Shown here one piece after another: positions 12,365 to 22,117 of a stretch of 64,000 bases of DNA. The stretch's first letter is position 1. The number at the start of each line of letters is the position of its first letter. Position numbers and translations under genes: made by a program. This DNA comes from Bradyrhizobium sp. C9 (GTDB lineage Bacteria > Pseudomonadota > Alphaproteobacteria > Rhizobiales > Xanthobacteraceae), in NCBI RefSeq assembly GCF_002532045.1, contig NZ_NWTG01000003.1, positions 1-64,000 of the forward strand, in the 5' to 3' direction. Below the pieces are notes generated by a model that did no database searches, was not told where the DNA came from, and was given only the letters and a program-made list of their open reading frames with translations.

Positions 12365-12520
12365 TCACCAGAGCACCGGCAACTCCTCGAACCCGCCAGG
12401 ATGATCTCCTTGCGCAACTTCAGTTCTTCAGGCGCCACGGTCAGACGGAGCGCGGAAACGCGCTGGAAGATCGAACCGAACACCGCCTTGAGCTCCAGCT
12501 TGACCAGCGCCAGCGCCGTG
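12365..12520 (-). pseudogene. cyp112: cyp112 C-terminal remnant
   Basis: A minus-strand frame reads LVKLELKAVFGSIFQR, followed by a segment close to APEELKLRKEIIL, which matches the end of CYP112 as I know it. A one-base loss then shifts the frame; the neighbouring frame continues EELPVLW and a stop at 12365. Everything before LVKLELK, including the heme cysteine loop, is missing or scrambled. Intact CYP112 turns GA12 into GA9, so this step is lost from the operon here. Confidence 0.78.
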
Positions 12521-12699
12521 TCCGTCCCGAAGACCATCGCACTGCGATTGGTGATGATGCGTGAACAGAGCAAATCGCGTGCCGAAGTGAATTCGCAGGC
12601 CCAGCAGGCACTCCGTAGCGGCGCGTAGTGTCAGGTTTCTGGCGTTGAGTCTCAATACCGACAATCGGCGCAGCAAGTGCCGACAAAGGCCCGCTCCCG

Positions 12700-13135
12700 C
12701 ACTGAATGTGCGGGGCAGCCCTTGCGCGATATTTCAAGCATCCGGATTGGCTGCAGCAGGTGTGGTTCGCCGGAAACCACTCCGATGTCAGCGGTAGCTA
12801 TCCGGAAAACGAAGCCCGCCTCTTTGACATCTCGTTGGGTTGGATGGCGCATGCGGCCGAGAACTTTACCGACGGCAAGACGCCCGACGGCTTCGGCATC
12901 GAGGTCGACGATAGATTCCTGAACCTGGATCCGGATCCGCTTGGTCCATTGCACGACGAGTGCGAACCTGGTCGCTTGCGGGGGCAAGTCAAGTGGACGG
13001 AAGGGTTCCGTCAAGTGCAGAGCTAGGCTGTCCTTCATCCGGCGGCACTTGAGCGCTTCGCCGCGAAGTGGGGCGTGCAGCAAATACTAGGAATAGGGTG
13101 CCTATACGTCAAACACCCTCATAGTCTAGCGCGCG
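12700..13135 (+). pseudogene. DUF2235 (alpha/beta hydrolase-like) protein, C-terminal remnant
   Basis: The plus frame from 12706 contains VWFAGNHSDVSGSYPE, DISLGWM and LGPLHDECE, the characteristic end of DUF2235 proteins. It stops at 13026, but the next frame continues the same domain (HPAALERFAAKWG), showing a frameshift. The N-terminal hydrolase region is absent. The family includes T6SS-linked lipases; no T6SS gene is near. This is a relic. Confidence 0.6.
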
Positions 13136-13600
13136 CTGGCGCTACGCGCATTGTGTTCCTTGTAATGCCGATCATCTTTGGCGCGCTTGCAAGTTGGGAA
13201 ATCTTAAAAGGCGACAACAAGTACGAATACCTCACGGCCACCACGGCGCTGGTCGCCGGCATCGTGCCGGCGGTTTACGCGGCGTTGAAGCTGGATGAGC
13301 ATCTGCCGACGGCCGTGCGGCTAGCTGGTGAATACAAGAACCTGGAGACCTTTTCGGGGACCTCGCCGCAATAGGCCCTCACAAGCCATCCGACGTGTTC
13401 GAGGCCGAATACAAGGAAACCCGGACTCGATTAAAATGCCAAGAACGAGGCGTTTACTCCACCCGAGTGCTGCTTCAAGCGCGCGTCTTTCACCATCTGG
13501 TGGCGCCAATTTGGCGGCGAAGCCAGGATGCGCAGTCATAACACAGCCCCCTGGCGGCGGCTGCGCGCAACTAACAAGCAGCAGAGCAAAAGCCGGGCCA
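13135..13600 (+). pseudogene. Two-TM (SLATT-like) membrane protein, frameshifted
   Basis: The plus frame ending at 13374 contains two hydrophobic segments (IVFLVMPIIFGALASW and an LVAGIVPAVYAAL helix) followed by EYKNLE. A second frame continues GPHKPSDVFEAEYKETRTRL and a third continues NEAFTPPECCFKRA, so at least two frameshifts break one original gene. The arrangement recalls SLATT-domain proteins. It sits next to the DUF2235 relic, perhaps as part of one lost cassette. Confidence 0.5.
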
Positions 13601-14015
13601 AATCGCCTGATGCGTCCGCCGTGAGCAACCAGCCGAACGCAGCAACACGCGGCGGTCCTTCGGTGTGAAAAGCGGTCACCGCCTGTTCGGCGCCCGCCAA
13701 TGTTGTCGCAAACGCGCCATTGCACGGGAGTACAACGACGGACCCGCCCGACAAATTGCAGTGCGTTCCTTTATTCATGTTCGCTGGCGATTGCCGCGAT
13801 CAGTTCAAGATTTGAAAGGAGCTGCAGCAGACAGGCATTTTTATTGCACTCAACGCCCTGAGCTCGTCCTGGCCCGCGTCAGGCACATGTGGAGCACCGG
13901 GGCGCGTGTCCGGCCACCTCAAGCTAGAGGACGTGTAGAGAAGGTGGAATGCAACGGGCGCGACTTGGCCGATCTAAATGTTCGGGCCAGCGATCGCGCT
14001 CGAGACGGATCGAGG
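13601..14015. other. Upstream region of the MFS gene
   Basis: No gene recognised. The MFS frame is open upstream to 13665, but that part has no membrane-protein or signal character and is probably untranslated. Confidence 0.4.
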
Positions 14016-15335
14016 ATGGCCAGGCAATTTACTCGGAAGAGGCTGGAGCCGGTCCTCGTTGCGGCAGGCCAACGCTTGACCGGCCGCGCCGTATTGGGCG
14101 CAACGATCGGCAACATTCTCGAATTCTACGACTTCGGGACCTACAGCTTTTTCGCGATCCAGATCGGTCAGGCGTTCTTCCCGGCGGGCGACCCGTTCGC
14201 GAGCCTCATGCTGTCACTCGCGACGTTTGGCGCGGGTTTTGTGACCAGGCCGATCGGGGCCATCGTGCTCGGCTCGTACTCGGATCGGGCCGGCCGCCGG
14301 CCCGCAATGACCGCCAGCTTTGCAATGATGAGCGCCGCAATCCTTTTGTTGGCGGTTACGCCCTCGTACGAGACAATAGGAGTTGCCGCTCCGTTGCTGG
14401 TCATTTTCGCACGTTTGATGCAGGGCTTCGCACTGGGCGGTGAAGTTGGTCCGACGACCGCCTATTTGATGGAAGCGGCCCCGGCCGAACGGCGCGGTCT
14501 TGCTGTCTCGTTCCAGCCCGCCAGCCAACAGATTGCTGCGACGGCCGGAGCGCTTGTGGGAGAAATACTCTCCCTTACCATGACAAGCGAAGCGCTCAGT
14601 GCTTACGGATGGCGGATCGCGCTTTTGCTCGGCGCCGCTACGCTGCCGTTCGGACTCTGGTTGCGGAGCAACCTGCCCGAAACGTTGCACCGCGCCGACA
14701 CGTCAGCTCCCGGCGTTCAGCCTGTAAGGAGATCGCCAACCGCTCGCCGCATCATGAGTCTGGGATTTGTCATTTTGGCCAGCTGCACGATCATCACCTA
14801 TGTCACGGGATATATGACCACCTATGCGCTGAACACCTTGCAGGTTTCCGCGCCTCTCGCCTTCGGCGCCACACTTATCAGCAATACGGTAGGAATTGCC
14901 GCCGCACTGCTGGGCGGCTGGCTCGCTGACCGCGCGGGCCGCCGGCACATCATGATTTGGCCGCAGACCGCTGCGTTGTTGATGACCTATCCAGTGTTCT
15001 TCTGGATCTCGGAGAGCCGCAGTGCTCTCGCACTTTTCGGAGGCCTCGGCGCGCTCACCCTGATCGGAACGATTCCGTATAGCGCCTTCTATGTGAGCAT
15101 GGCCGAGGGTTTGCCCAAGAATATTCGTGGCGGCGCCTTCGCGACGATCTACGCTTTTGCCATTGCGATCTTCGGAGGTACAGCCCAACCCCTCGTCACC
15201 TGGCTGATCCACCTGACCGGGAGCCCGCTGGCGCCGGCCTGGTACATGCTTGTCGCGAGCGCGGCCGGGCTCTGCGCCATGCTCATGATTCCCGAGACCG
15301 CTCCGCTCAAGATTCAGAACGCTGCGCTCAGGTAA
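14016..15335 (+). CDS. MFS transporter, metabolite:H+ symporter (MHS) type
   Basis: 439-residue inner-membrane transporter with about 12 hydrophobic segments. The signature GSYSDRAGRRP lies in the loop between helices 2 and 3, and a second copy, GWLADRAGRRH, in the second half. The N-terminal pattern GNILEFYDFGTYSF is typical of the MHS branch, which moves organic acids, betaines or similar solutes with protons. The substrate cannot be told. The start was placed at ATG 14016 (MARQFTRK). It is intact in an otherwise decayed stretch and has no operon partners. A possible IclR-type regulator remnant lies just downstream on the other strand. Confidence 0.88.
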   Translation: MARQFTRKRLEPVLVAAGQRLTGRAVLGATIGNILEFYDFGTYSFFAIQIGQAFFPAGDPFASLMLSLATFGAGFVTRPIGAIVLGSYSDRAGRRPAMTASFAMMSAAILLLAVTPSYETIGVAAPLLVIFARLMQGFALGGEVGPTTAYLMEAAPAERRGLAVSFQPASQQIAATAGALVGEILSLTMTSEALSAYGWRIALLLGAATLPFGLWLRSNLPETLHRADTSAPGVQPVRRSPTARRIMSLGFVILASCTIITYVTGYMTTYALNTLQVSAPLAFGATLISNTVGIAAALLGGWLADRAGRRHIMIWPQTAALLMTYPVFFWISESRSALALFGGLGALTLIGTIPYSAFYVSMAEGLPKNIRGGAFATIYAFAIAIFGGTAQPLVTWLIHLTGSPLAPAWYMLVASAAGLCAMLMIPETAPLKIQNAALR

Positions 15336-15645
15336 AGTCCATCATAGCACTGGACAATTTTATTGCGGGTCTCTTCCGCCTGATGTCGCGCGCTCGCGCC
15401 GGTCTGCAAGAATGTAGGTCTCCGCCTTTGACGTGGTCGTTCGCGCGGGCCATCGACAGCACGGACGGCACGACGACCCCGAGAGCACCCGAGATTGCGT
15501 CGATGGTCACCGGCTTCATCATACTGCCGAGCGCTCGCAGCGCTGACACGACGCGATCGACGGAGCGCCCGGAGCTGAGAAGCGAGGACGCCCGGCTTGT
15601 CCGAAGTACCAAGCTAGTTCGCGCCGCGGTTCTCAGCGCGTTCAA
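15328..15645 (-). pseudogene. Possible IclR-type regulator remnant
   Basis: A minus frame contains SVDRVVSALRALGSMMKPVT and then an ISGALGV segment, resembling the winged-helix start of IclR regulators, but the rest does not continue as an IclR protein. It may once have controlled the neighbouring transporter. The call is weak. Confidence 0.3.
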
Positions 15646-16298
15646 AGACGGGTCCTGGCAAGGTCGATTTCGCCGAGGATCTCCGGTTACATGTTTCGAC
15701 GCCTGCCCTGTGCCTGGTTCATTGATAGGATTGTGTCATCAGAAGTTCCGGCCCGCAGCTTAGCCACGGCAGCTAGCCAGAAACTCGGTTTCCAACTCAC
15801 TTCATACTTGCCTTATGGGCTTCCAACTGCTGCCAGCAAAAGGAGCTCGAGGGCATTCACGAGGGCGGCCGCTTTTTCAGTCCAGACGTGGTAAGGCGTG
15901 ACGGTAGCAGGACGATTGACCGGTCACCTCACCCCGCTTCAGGCTGCCGACCAACCTAGGTCGATCCTAGTCTCGATGACATCGCGGGCATCTAGATACC
16001 CCTCGGCCCGCTTCTTGGCCTCTTCGTCACTATGGCTGGTGAATTCATAGGTACCCGCGCGGCTCCTGCCGCATCGACCGCGAACGCCACGTGCAATCTA
16101 AGTCCTTCGACCATTCTCGTTCATTGGATCGATCGGCAGGACGTTCCAACCCGGTGCGGAATTTCAAGCAATGAGGGATGCAACGAACGTCTCGGGAGAC
16201 TGCTCGCTCAATCCCATGCGCAGATTCACATAGTACAATTGACTTGCATGCCAATGGCGAGCCAAATTGGTGGGTTGCAAGGCTTATAGAGAGAACCA
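15646..16298. other. Decayed region with a small-protein remnant
   Basis: Around 15955-16050 the minus strand reads YEFTSHSDEEAKKRAEGYL followed by DARDVIETR, which looks like true coding sequence of a small hypothetical protein, but stops and shifts surround it. Nothing else is recognised. Confidence 0.4.
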
Positions 16299-16490
16299 GT
16301 GAATTTTGGAACGCCTGCGCAGGCCAGATTTATCGTTCGAATGGGGACCTCTGGCTGGATGGTTTATGATCGAGAACGCAAGGGACCAGCGTTGATAAAG
16401 GACAGCCGCCTGGCCGAGAAACTGACAAGGCAACAGGCTGAACACATAAAAGAGAGCCTGACGAACACTCGGGGCAACGACCACACTTAG
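16299..16490 (+). CDS. Small hypothetical protein (63 aa)
   Basis: 63 residues with a hydrophilic second half (DRERKGPALIKDSRLAEKL then a RQQAEHIKESL segment). Composition and length resemble small hypothetical proteins common in rhizobial islands. No function can be suggested and the start is uncertain. Confidence 0.4.
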   Translation: MNFGTPAQARFIVRMGTSGWMVYDRERKGPALIKDSRLAEKLTRQQAEHIKESLTNTRGNDHT

Positions 16491-16497
16491 TCCTTCG

Positions 16498-16749
16498 TTG
16501 TCCTGGTGCTCGGTTGGCGCCCGCAATCTAGTAAGGGTCAAATCCTTGAGCCTCAATTGGGCAAACGCAGTCCCGATTCTCGTGATCGTTGCCGGCCTCG
16601 CGCTGGTGCTTGTCGGCCTCGTCGGCATCATGCGGCGCCGAGGCCCCGAGGGACGCCAAGCCGCGCAAGCAAAAGATGTGTCCGGATCCAGCGAGCCGCC
16701 GAAATCCCCGAGCGCCAAAAAAGCGGCACAAGAAAGCGCGGCCTACTGA
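16498..16749 (+). CDS. Possible small membrane protein (83 aa)
   Basis: One clear hydrophobic helix (AVPILVIVAGLALVLVGLVG) followed by basic residues and a Ser/Pro/Lys-rich tail, suggesting a single-span protein. No family recognised. It may be a remnant. Confidence 0.3.
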   Translation: MSWCSVGARNLVRVKSLSLNWANAVPILVIVAGLALVLVGLVGIMRRRGPEGRQAAQAKDVSGSSEPPKSPSAKKAAQESAAY

Positions 16750-17368
16750 AAAATTTCCCTCGAAGGACCTGGAGGCTCGGCCAGCCGATGAAGAAGAAAA
16801 CTGAATGGCACAAACCATAAGCTCTGCACCGAGACCGCCCCCGAAGAGACAGGACTTCACAGCTGCTATCGCCGCAATGCTCACGACGCTCGCTTGACCG
16901 CACGGACGAGTTCGCATTCGCATGCAGCAGGATTCGCCAGGACGCCTAAAGGCAGGGACGCGTCGTAAAATCCGCATTGGCCGCATCTGCGAACCCGCCG
17001 CACTCAAGCAGATATCAATGGCGATGCCTGAAAGTACTGTGCAAAACGGTTTTCATCTCGCACTGGAGCGATGCTGGGTGAATGGACGCCAGATCGAGAA
17101 TTTTCTTCATGGCTCGAATCCGCACGACGCGGAAGCGTTGAAGCCAGCGTGCACCGCATCCGACAAGTCACTAAGGCAGCCGCCTGGACTGGGCCATTTC
17201 GCATTGCTCGCACAGCAGCCGAACTTTCTTCAAGGAAGGTATTTGCCGAGAATATCGATCTAGGCGTCTTCTAAGAACCTGCAGGGACAGGAGTGCGCCT
17301 CATGTCCAATCCTGCTTGGAGCAAGCTCGCAGGCCGTGCCCGCCCGAGTCCGAGCCCGGGGGATCCCG
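16750..17368. other. Unassigned region
   Basis: Only short frames without recognisable motifs on either strand. Confidence 0.4.
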
Positions 17369-18073
17369 TTAGCCATCCCGGTCGCTTGATGGCGCCAAAA
17401 CAAAACCCGAGCCAAACTTTCCGCGAGCGCGACGGGTCAATATGTCCAATTGGCTCACGACGAACGCAGCGACGACGAGCAGAGCGATCAAGTTGAAAGG
17501 CCAATCGAGCTGACGATCGGCGCCATCAAGTAGGATCGGCGCGTCACTGTCCACGAAAAATAGCCAGCCCGAACCAGAACGGTCCGATGATGAGTGGAAC
17601 GAGGCCGATATGGGGAGATCCGCGCCCAGCTCGAAATGATAGCTGCCGAATGGAAAGCCCGTAGCGGTGCCGAGGCTTTCCATAGTGAGCGCAATCGTGC
17701 TGCACGAAGCAAACAGGATTGAGGCTCGGCGCGGATCATAGGCAAGAGCGGCGGATCGGAGCGCAGGCGATGAAGATTGCCGCGAACGCTTGCGCGAGCG
17801 GATTTTCATTCCGGCAAAAACCGATTGCGGCTGCGAGAATGCTGGCGATAGAAGCCCAAAGTGCAATCTCCGGCCAAGTCCAGAGCCTGTTGTCCGAAAT
17901 ACCGTCTCGTCTCGTTGTGTTTGCCCCATCGCAAGTGACGACGCAGACGACGAATCATAGCCGGCGTCTCGCACCTCGAAGCGGGCGTTAGGACTTCTTC
18001 TGCACTCGCTGAGAGAATGTGACTGCGCGCGCCGGAACACGAGCTTGCTTGCGATCAAGTTCGTCGCCGGCAC
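17369..18073 (-). pseudogene. Carotenoid-biosynthesis-type membrane protein (DUF422), broken
   Basis: The minus frame contains ESLGTATGFPFGSYHF, typical of the DUF422/CruF family of membrane hydratases. The flanking hydrophobic segments are scattered over different frames, so the gene carries several frameshifts. No other carotenoid gene is nearby. Confidence 0.5.
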
Positions 18074-19611
18074 TACTTCATCATCGCTTCGACCTCTGTA
18101 CGAAAAGCTTGCCGCGAACTGTCCCGCGAATAGAACATGTGGCCGCCGGGAAAAACGACAAGTTTGATGCGCGGAGCCGAAGCAAATGGCGGCAATTGAT
18201 CGAGCAGGATTTGTGATTCGAAATACGGAGTGACGAGGTCAAACAGGCCGTGCCCAACCAGCAGTTTCATGTTCCGGTCCGTTGCCAGGATTTGACGTAG
18301 CTCCGAGAGCGACTCGGGAGGGCTGCGGCCGAAGTCCCAAGCCTGGACGACGGTGCCGTTCAATAGCTCATAGGAGCCGTCGGGCCGCCAGTTAAGCTTG
18401 CGAGTCAGGAGATCGACAGTGGCGCTAGTCAGAGGCGCCAGCAGTGTATCGCTCGAGGGATCCCCTGAAAGGTGAAGATCCGAATCCGGATATGGATCTA
18501 TGCCATGCACCGAGGCGTCATAATTGCCGATGAGCTTTCCGTTCTTACGATCGAATTCGCGGCGGAACTCGGCTAGGTCGAAGCGACCCGCGAGCCGGCG
18601 ACTGACCGCTTGGTCGATGCCGGTCAGCGCGGCAGTCTTGTCGGCCAGACGCATGGTTGCTTCCTTGTCCGCCTGGCCTTTGATGAGGTCGACCAGATAC
18701 TCCCCGCGTGCATAAGCTTCCACGTCGGCGAGATCGGCTCGCTTCACCGGGCCTTCTGCTTCACGCAGGGTAGCGACATAGCTCGGCAGTCTTGCGACGT
18801 ACTGCAGCAGGCTCATGCGGGCAAACTGACTGAAGTCGAATCTTGGCGAGACCATGATCAGGCCCTTGACACCTATGCCCTGCCGCATCTGCAACTGGTG
18901 CACAACCTTTGGCCCGCGAATGCCCCCATAGCTTTCACCCACAATGTATTTCGGCGACAACAGCCGGTCATGCTTTTCGAGCCAACGGCGGATTACCAGC
19001 GCGAGCGAGTTGACGTCGCCCTCAACGGAGAAGAATCGCTTGCGCACGTCATCGCTGGTCCCCACGAAACGGCTGTAGCCGGTGCCGACGGGGTCGAGAA
19101 ACACCAGATCGGTGAAGTCGAGCCAGGTTTCCGCGTTTGGCCTCGCCTCCGGATTTGTCGATGGCGTGACCTCGTCAGCATTGATCGGCAGCCGCCACGG
19201 TCCGGCATTGCCGAGTTGCAGCCAGGCCGATGATGACCCCGGTCCGCCGTTGAAAAAGAACGTTACCGGGCGCATGCCGCGATCGGTGCCGTCGAGCTGA
19301 TAGGAGGTATAGACGATGTCAGCCTGCGGCTCGCCCTTGTCGTCGAACAGGCGGATGGAGCCGGCGGTCGCGACGAAAGCAAGCGTCCGTCCAGGGAGCT
19401 CAAGCGTGTGCCTGGTGCTGCGGTCCGGCGGCAGGCGATGCGGCTCAGCAGCAGACGGCATACTCGGCGTTTGGCCGCCGCTAGTCTTTTGGCCGGACGG
19501 CATCGTGACCTGGGCGGGCCGCGGCGGATCGTCGGCTTGCGCGCTCCCCATTACCCCGCAGGCAAACAGAATCAGTGCAAGAGAAGTACGGTACAGTGCG
19601 ATCAGCTGCAT
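18073..19611 (-). CDS. S10-family serine carboxypeptidase, exported
   Basis: 512-residue protein with an N-terminal signal peptide (hydrophobic residues 8-22, AQA cleavage site) and a Pro-rich linker before the catalytic domain. The S10 features are all present: FNGGPGSSSAW oxyanion segment, GESYGG nucleophile serine, the late Asp in the FDLVTPYFES segment and the His in FPGGHMFY. It should remove C-terminal residues from peptides in the periplasm or outside the cell. No operon partner is apparent; the lasso-like cluster begins 300 bp away on the same strand. It looks intact. Confidence 0.9.
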   Translation of the reverse strand: MQLIALYRTSLALILFACGVMGSAQADDPPRPAQVTMPSGQKTSGGQTPSMPSAAEPHRLPPDRSTRHTLELPGRTLAFVATAGSIRLFDDKGEPQADIVYTSYQLDGTDRGMRPVTFFFNGGPGSSSAWLQLGNAGPWRLPINADEVTPSTNPEARPNAETWLDFTDLVFLDPVGTGYSRFVGTSDDVRKRFFSVEGDVNSLALVIRRWLEKHDRLLSPKYIVGESYGGIRGPKVVHQLQMRQGIGVKGLIMVSPRFDFSQFARMSLLQYVARLPSYVATLREAEGPVKRADLADVEAYARGEYLVDLIKGQADKEATMRLADKTAALTGIDQAVSRRLAGRFDLAEFRREFDRKNGKLIGNYDASVHGIDPYPDSDLHLSGDPSSDTLLAPLTSATVDLLTRKLNWRPDGSYELLNGTVVQAWDFGRSPPESLSELRQILATDRNMKLLVGHGLFDLVTPYFESQILLDQLPPFASAPRIKLVVFPGGHMFYSRDSSRQAFRTEVEAMMK

Positions 19612-19910
19612 AAGGTTTTCCTGGTCCGGCGCGCACCTTGGTACGCGAGACGTGCTGTCAAAACTGCCGTACCAGTAACTCGTGCCGGGGAACTACAAAC
19701 CTACTAGATCCAGTAGTGGCGACCACCGTGCCGCGAGCCGCGATGGGAATTCCCGAGACGACGTGACAGCAGGAACGTCCCGTTCTGTCCGGCTTTAGCC
19801 ACTAGATTCGCCGGCCCGCTGTTGGCAATGGCTTGGTTCGTCTAACTTGCAGACATTCCGTAATCGGCAATCTAAGATCGGTAGACGTGCGGGCTGAGCA
19901 TCCGCCTCGC
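19612..19910. other. Intergenic
   Basis: Spacer upstream of the carboxypeptidase and downstream of the ABC exporter. No gene seen. Confidence 0.4.
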
Positions 19911-21575
19911 CTATGCCTGACAAGCGCAGGGGGTCAGATCGACCACGACGTCGGTTGTAGAGATGACGCCTCTGCGATGCGTAATCGCCAGCACGGTCAC
20001 ATCTTCCGCCAGGCTACGAATATGGTCCATGATGTCCCGTTCGGTTCGCTCGTCAAGGGAGGAGCTGGCCTCGTCGAGAAGAAGGATCGCGGGCTCGCCA
20101 TAGAGCGCACGGGCAATAGCAATACGCTGGCGCTCCCCGCCTGAAAGCTTCAAACCGCGTTCGCCAACAGTTGTTTCAAATCCTTCCGGCTGCGCCTCGA
20201 TGAAAGGGAGAATAGCGGCTTTTTCCGACGCGGTGCGAAGGCGTACCTCATCGCGGGGCCGACCTAGCAGAATGTTGTCGGCCAGCGACTCATTGAGCAA
20301 CATCACGTCCTGCGGCACGACAGCAACTGCGGCATACCAATCCGTGCGATCGATACCCGTTATATCGGTTCCATCGACCAGAATACGGCCGCAATCCGGC
20401 TCGATTGATTTCAGGACGAGCCTAAAGATTGTTGACTTCCCCGATCCCGTTTCGCCGACCAGAAAGGTAATCCCGCCGCGTCCAGCCGAAAACGAGACGT
20501 TCGTAACGCCACGACCGTTTTCGTAGGCATAACCAATGTCCTCGAAAGATAGCTCGCCAGCGGAGGGCGTGAAATCATGAGTATGGGACGTTCGCCGCTC
20601 TTCTGGTGCGCCCCACAGTCTGGTGAGAGGAATGAGGTCGGCGCGCGACCTCGATGCGTCAGAGATCGCGCGCGCGACCATCTCGAAGGGCATACTGAGT
20701 TGGAGTATAAGCGTGTTGAATAGCACAATGTCGCCGATCGTGACCCTGCCGGCCTGGTAGTCAGGAACTAGAAGGAGAAGAGTGACGGCAAATTGTAGCG
20801 CGACGGCTAAGCCAAGCACGGCGATGTAGGGCAGTCGTTGAAGCACGTAGGCTCGACAGTTATCGCGTACCTCCCTCGCTTTCATCGTAAAGCGCTGGCT
20901 CAGCCAGGCATGGCTGCCAAAATGGCGCAACGTGTCCACGGCGTTCATGACGTTGCCGACGAAACGCGCATTCTCCTGTCCGGCGTCGACGGCCCGGTCC
21001 AGAAATACGCGCGCCCGACGCGTCGAACTCCAGGTCAATGTAATCGCGACAGCTCCATAGGCGACGACGATTGCAGCGATCTGAATATTGACGAGCGCAC
21101 CTAGAGTAGCGATCGTAAGCAGGAGCTGCGTTGCAGCAGGGAAGAAGATCGTAGTTCCAAGCTGGACCATCGTGATCAACGCGCTGCGGCCGCGCGCGGC
21201 CGCACTCTGTATTTCCACAGGATTGTGCTCAAGAAAAAAGGCTGCGGTTTTTCTCAGGATTCGATCGAAAAAGCGAGTTGCAGCGATGAAGCCAAGGTTC
21301 TCTGCTGTCATAAAGGAAAGATATTGCAGCATACGCTGAAATGCGGACGCAATGCCAAGCAGGACCGCATAGCCAGCGAGTCCCCAGGCGAGCACCGACG
21401 CGCCTTCGCTCCGCGGCAGACGATCAATCAGAGACGAAAATACATAGGGGGCTGCGACGCTGCTCGCGCTTGAGATCAGCACCACCGTGGCAACGACGAG
21501 AAGCAGGCACCGATCGGACCGCCAGTACGCATGCAAGATTTCGAAAATCGGCGACAACGCTGTGTATTTTGACAT
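19911..21575 (-). CDS. ABC exporter with fused membrane and ATPase domains, likely peptide exporter
   Basis: 554 residues from ATG 21575 (MSKYTAL); a GTG at 21692 would add 39 residues of no evident value. The N-terminal half has about six membrane helices. The ATPase half has Walker A GETGSGKST, the Q-loop (VVPQD), signature LSGGERQR, Walker B ILLLDEASSSLD and the switch His (THR). It resembles exporters that pump out ribosomal peptides. It is divergent from a 57-residue ORF and an asparagine-synthetase-like gene, the arrangement of gene D in lasso-peptide loci. The substrate is inferred from this context only. Confidence 0.88.
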   Translation of the reverse strand: MSKYTALSPIFEILHAYWRSDRCLLLVVATVVLISSASSVAAPYVFSSLIDRLPRSEGASVLAWGLAGYAVLLGIASAFQRMLQYLSFMTAENLGFIAATRFFDRILRKTAAFFLEHNPVEIQSAAARGRSALITMVQLGTTIFFPAATQLLLTIATLGALVNIQIAAIVVAYGAVAITLTWSSTRRARVFLDRAVDAGQENARFVGNVMNAVDTLRHFGSHAWLSQRFTMKAREVRDNCRAYVLQRLPYIAVLGLAVALQFAVTLLLLVPDYQAGRVTIGDIVLFNTLILQLSMPFEMVARAISDASRSRADLIPLTRLWGAPEERRTSHTHDFTPSAGELSFEDIGYAYENGRGVTNVSFSAGRGGITFLVGETGSGKSTIFRLVLKSIEPDCGRILVDGTDITGIDRTDWYAAVAVVPQDVMLLNESLADNILLGRPRDEVRLRTASEKAAILPFIEAQPEGFETTVGERGLKLSGGERQRIAIARALYGEPAILLLDEASSSLDERTERDIMDHIRSLAEDVTVLAITHRRGVISTTDVVVDLTPCACQA

Positions 21576-21870
21576 ATCTGCGACGAGTCGAGGGAACGGC
21601 GCTTTGCTGTGCGCAGAGGGTGGATGGCCTTGTTCGCACGCACGAACTAAATTTGAAACGAACTCGCGTAAAGACGCTCGATGCGTGCTCACCGGAATTT
21701 GCTATCGTTTACCGCCAGTGGGCTTCAAATGAGCTCCGTCCAGCGCTGTCATTAAGCCCGCCAGTCCTCGTAGGTTGTCGCCCGGCTTCTCACATGAAAT
21801 ACTTCATTTTGCGGCCGACACGCTGCCACGCCACACTATCCAGCTTCTTACTGAAGCATAGGATGTCGAG

Positions 21871-22044
21871 ATGATGAGAAGCCCGATCCGCAAGGAATAC
21901 GACATGAAAAGTGCAACTGCAGACACGCGCAAACGGCCCGCGTCTGATGCAACTGACCTTCCTCTACCGGTTCTGCCGCCCCCCACCATTAAGACGCCAA
22001 AGGGACCTCTGCCTAACGATAGCGCCACGGAGGGCTGGCTTTAA
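21871..22044 (+). CDS. Candidate modified-peptide precursor (57 aa)
   Basis: A short ORF in the gap between the exporter and the cyclase-like gene, ATG 21871 with a weak AGGA-type ribosome site 8-12 bp upstream, ending at TAA 22042-22044. The leader part is charged and then Pro-rich. The last 16 residues read TPKGPLPNDSATEGWL. If cleaved after the Pro following Thr42, a core starting at Lys44 would have Asp at position 7, compatible with a seven-residue lasso ring. If it starts at Gly45, Asp and Glu fall at positions 6 and 10, outside the usual 7-9. The role as precursor is inferred from position and size. Confidence 0.45.
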   Translation: MMRSPIRKEYDMKSATADTRKRPASDATDLPLPVLPPPTIKTPKGPLPNDSATEGWL

Positions 22045-22117
22045 GATTGATTGTATCATTCTTCACTCTCTGTTGCCGCCCCTCACACGAGGGGCGCTTG
22101 AGTTTGCATCAAGAACA

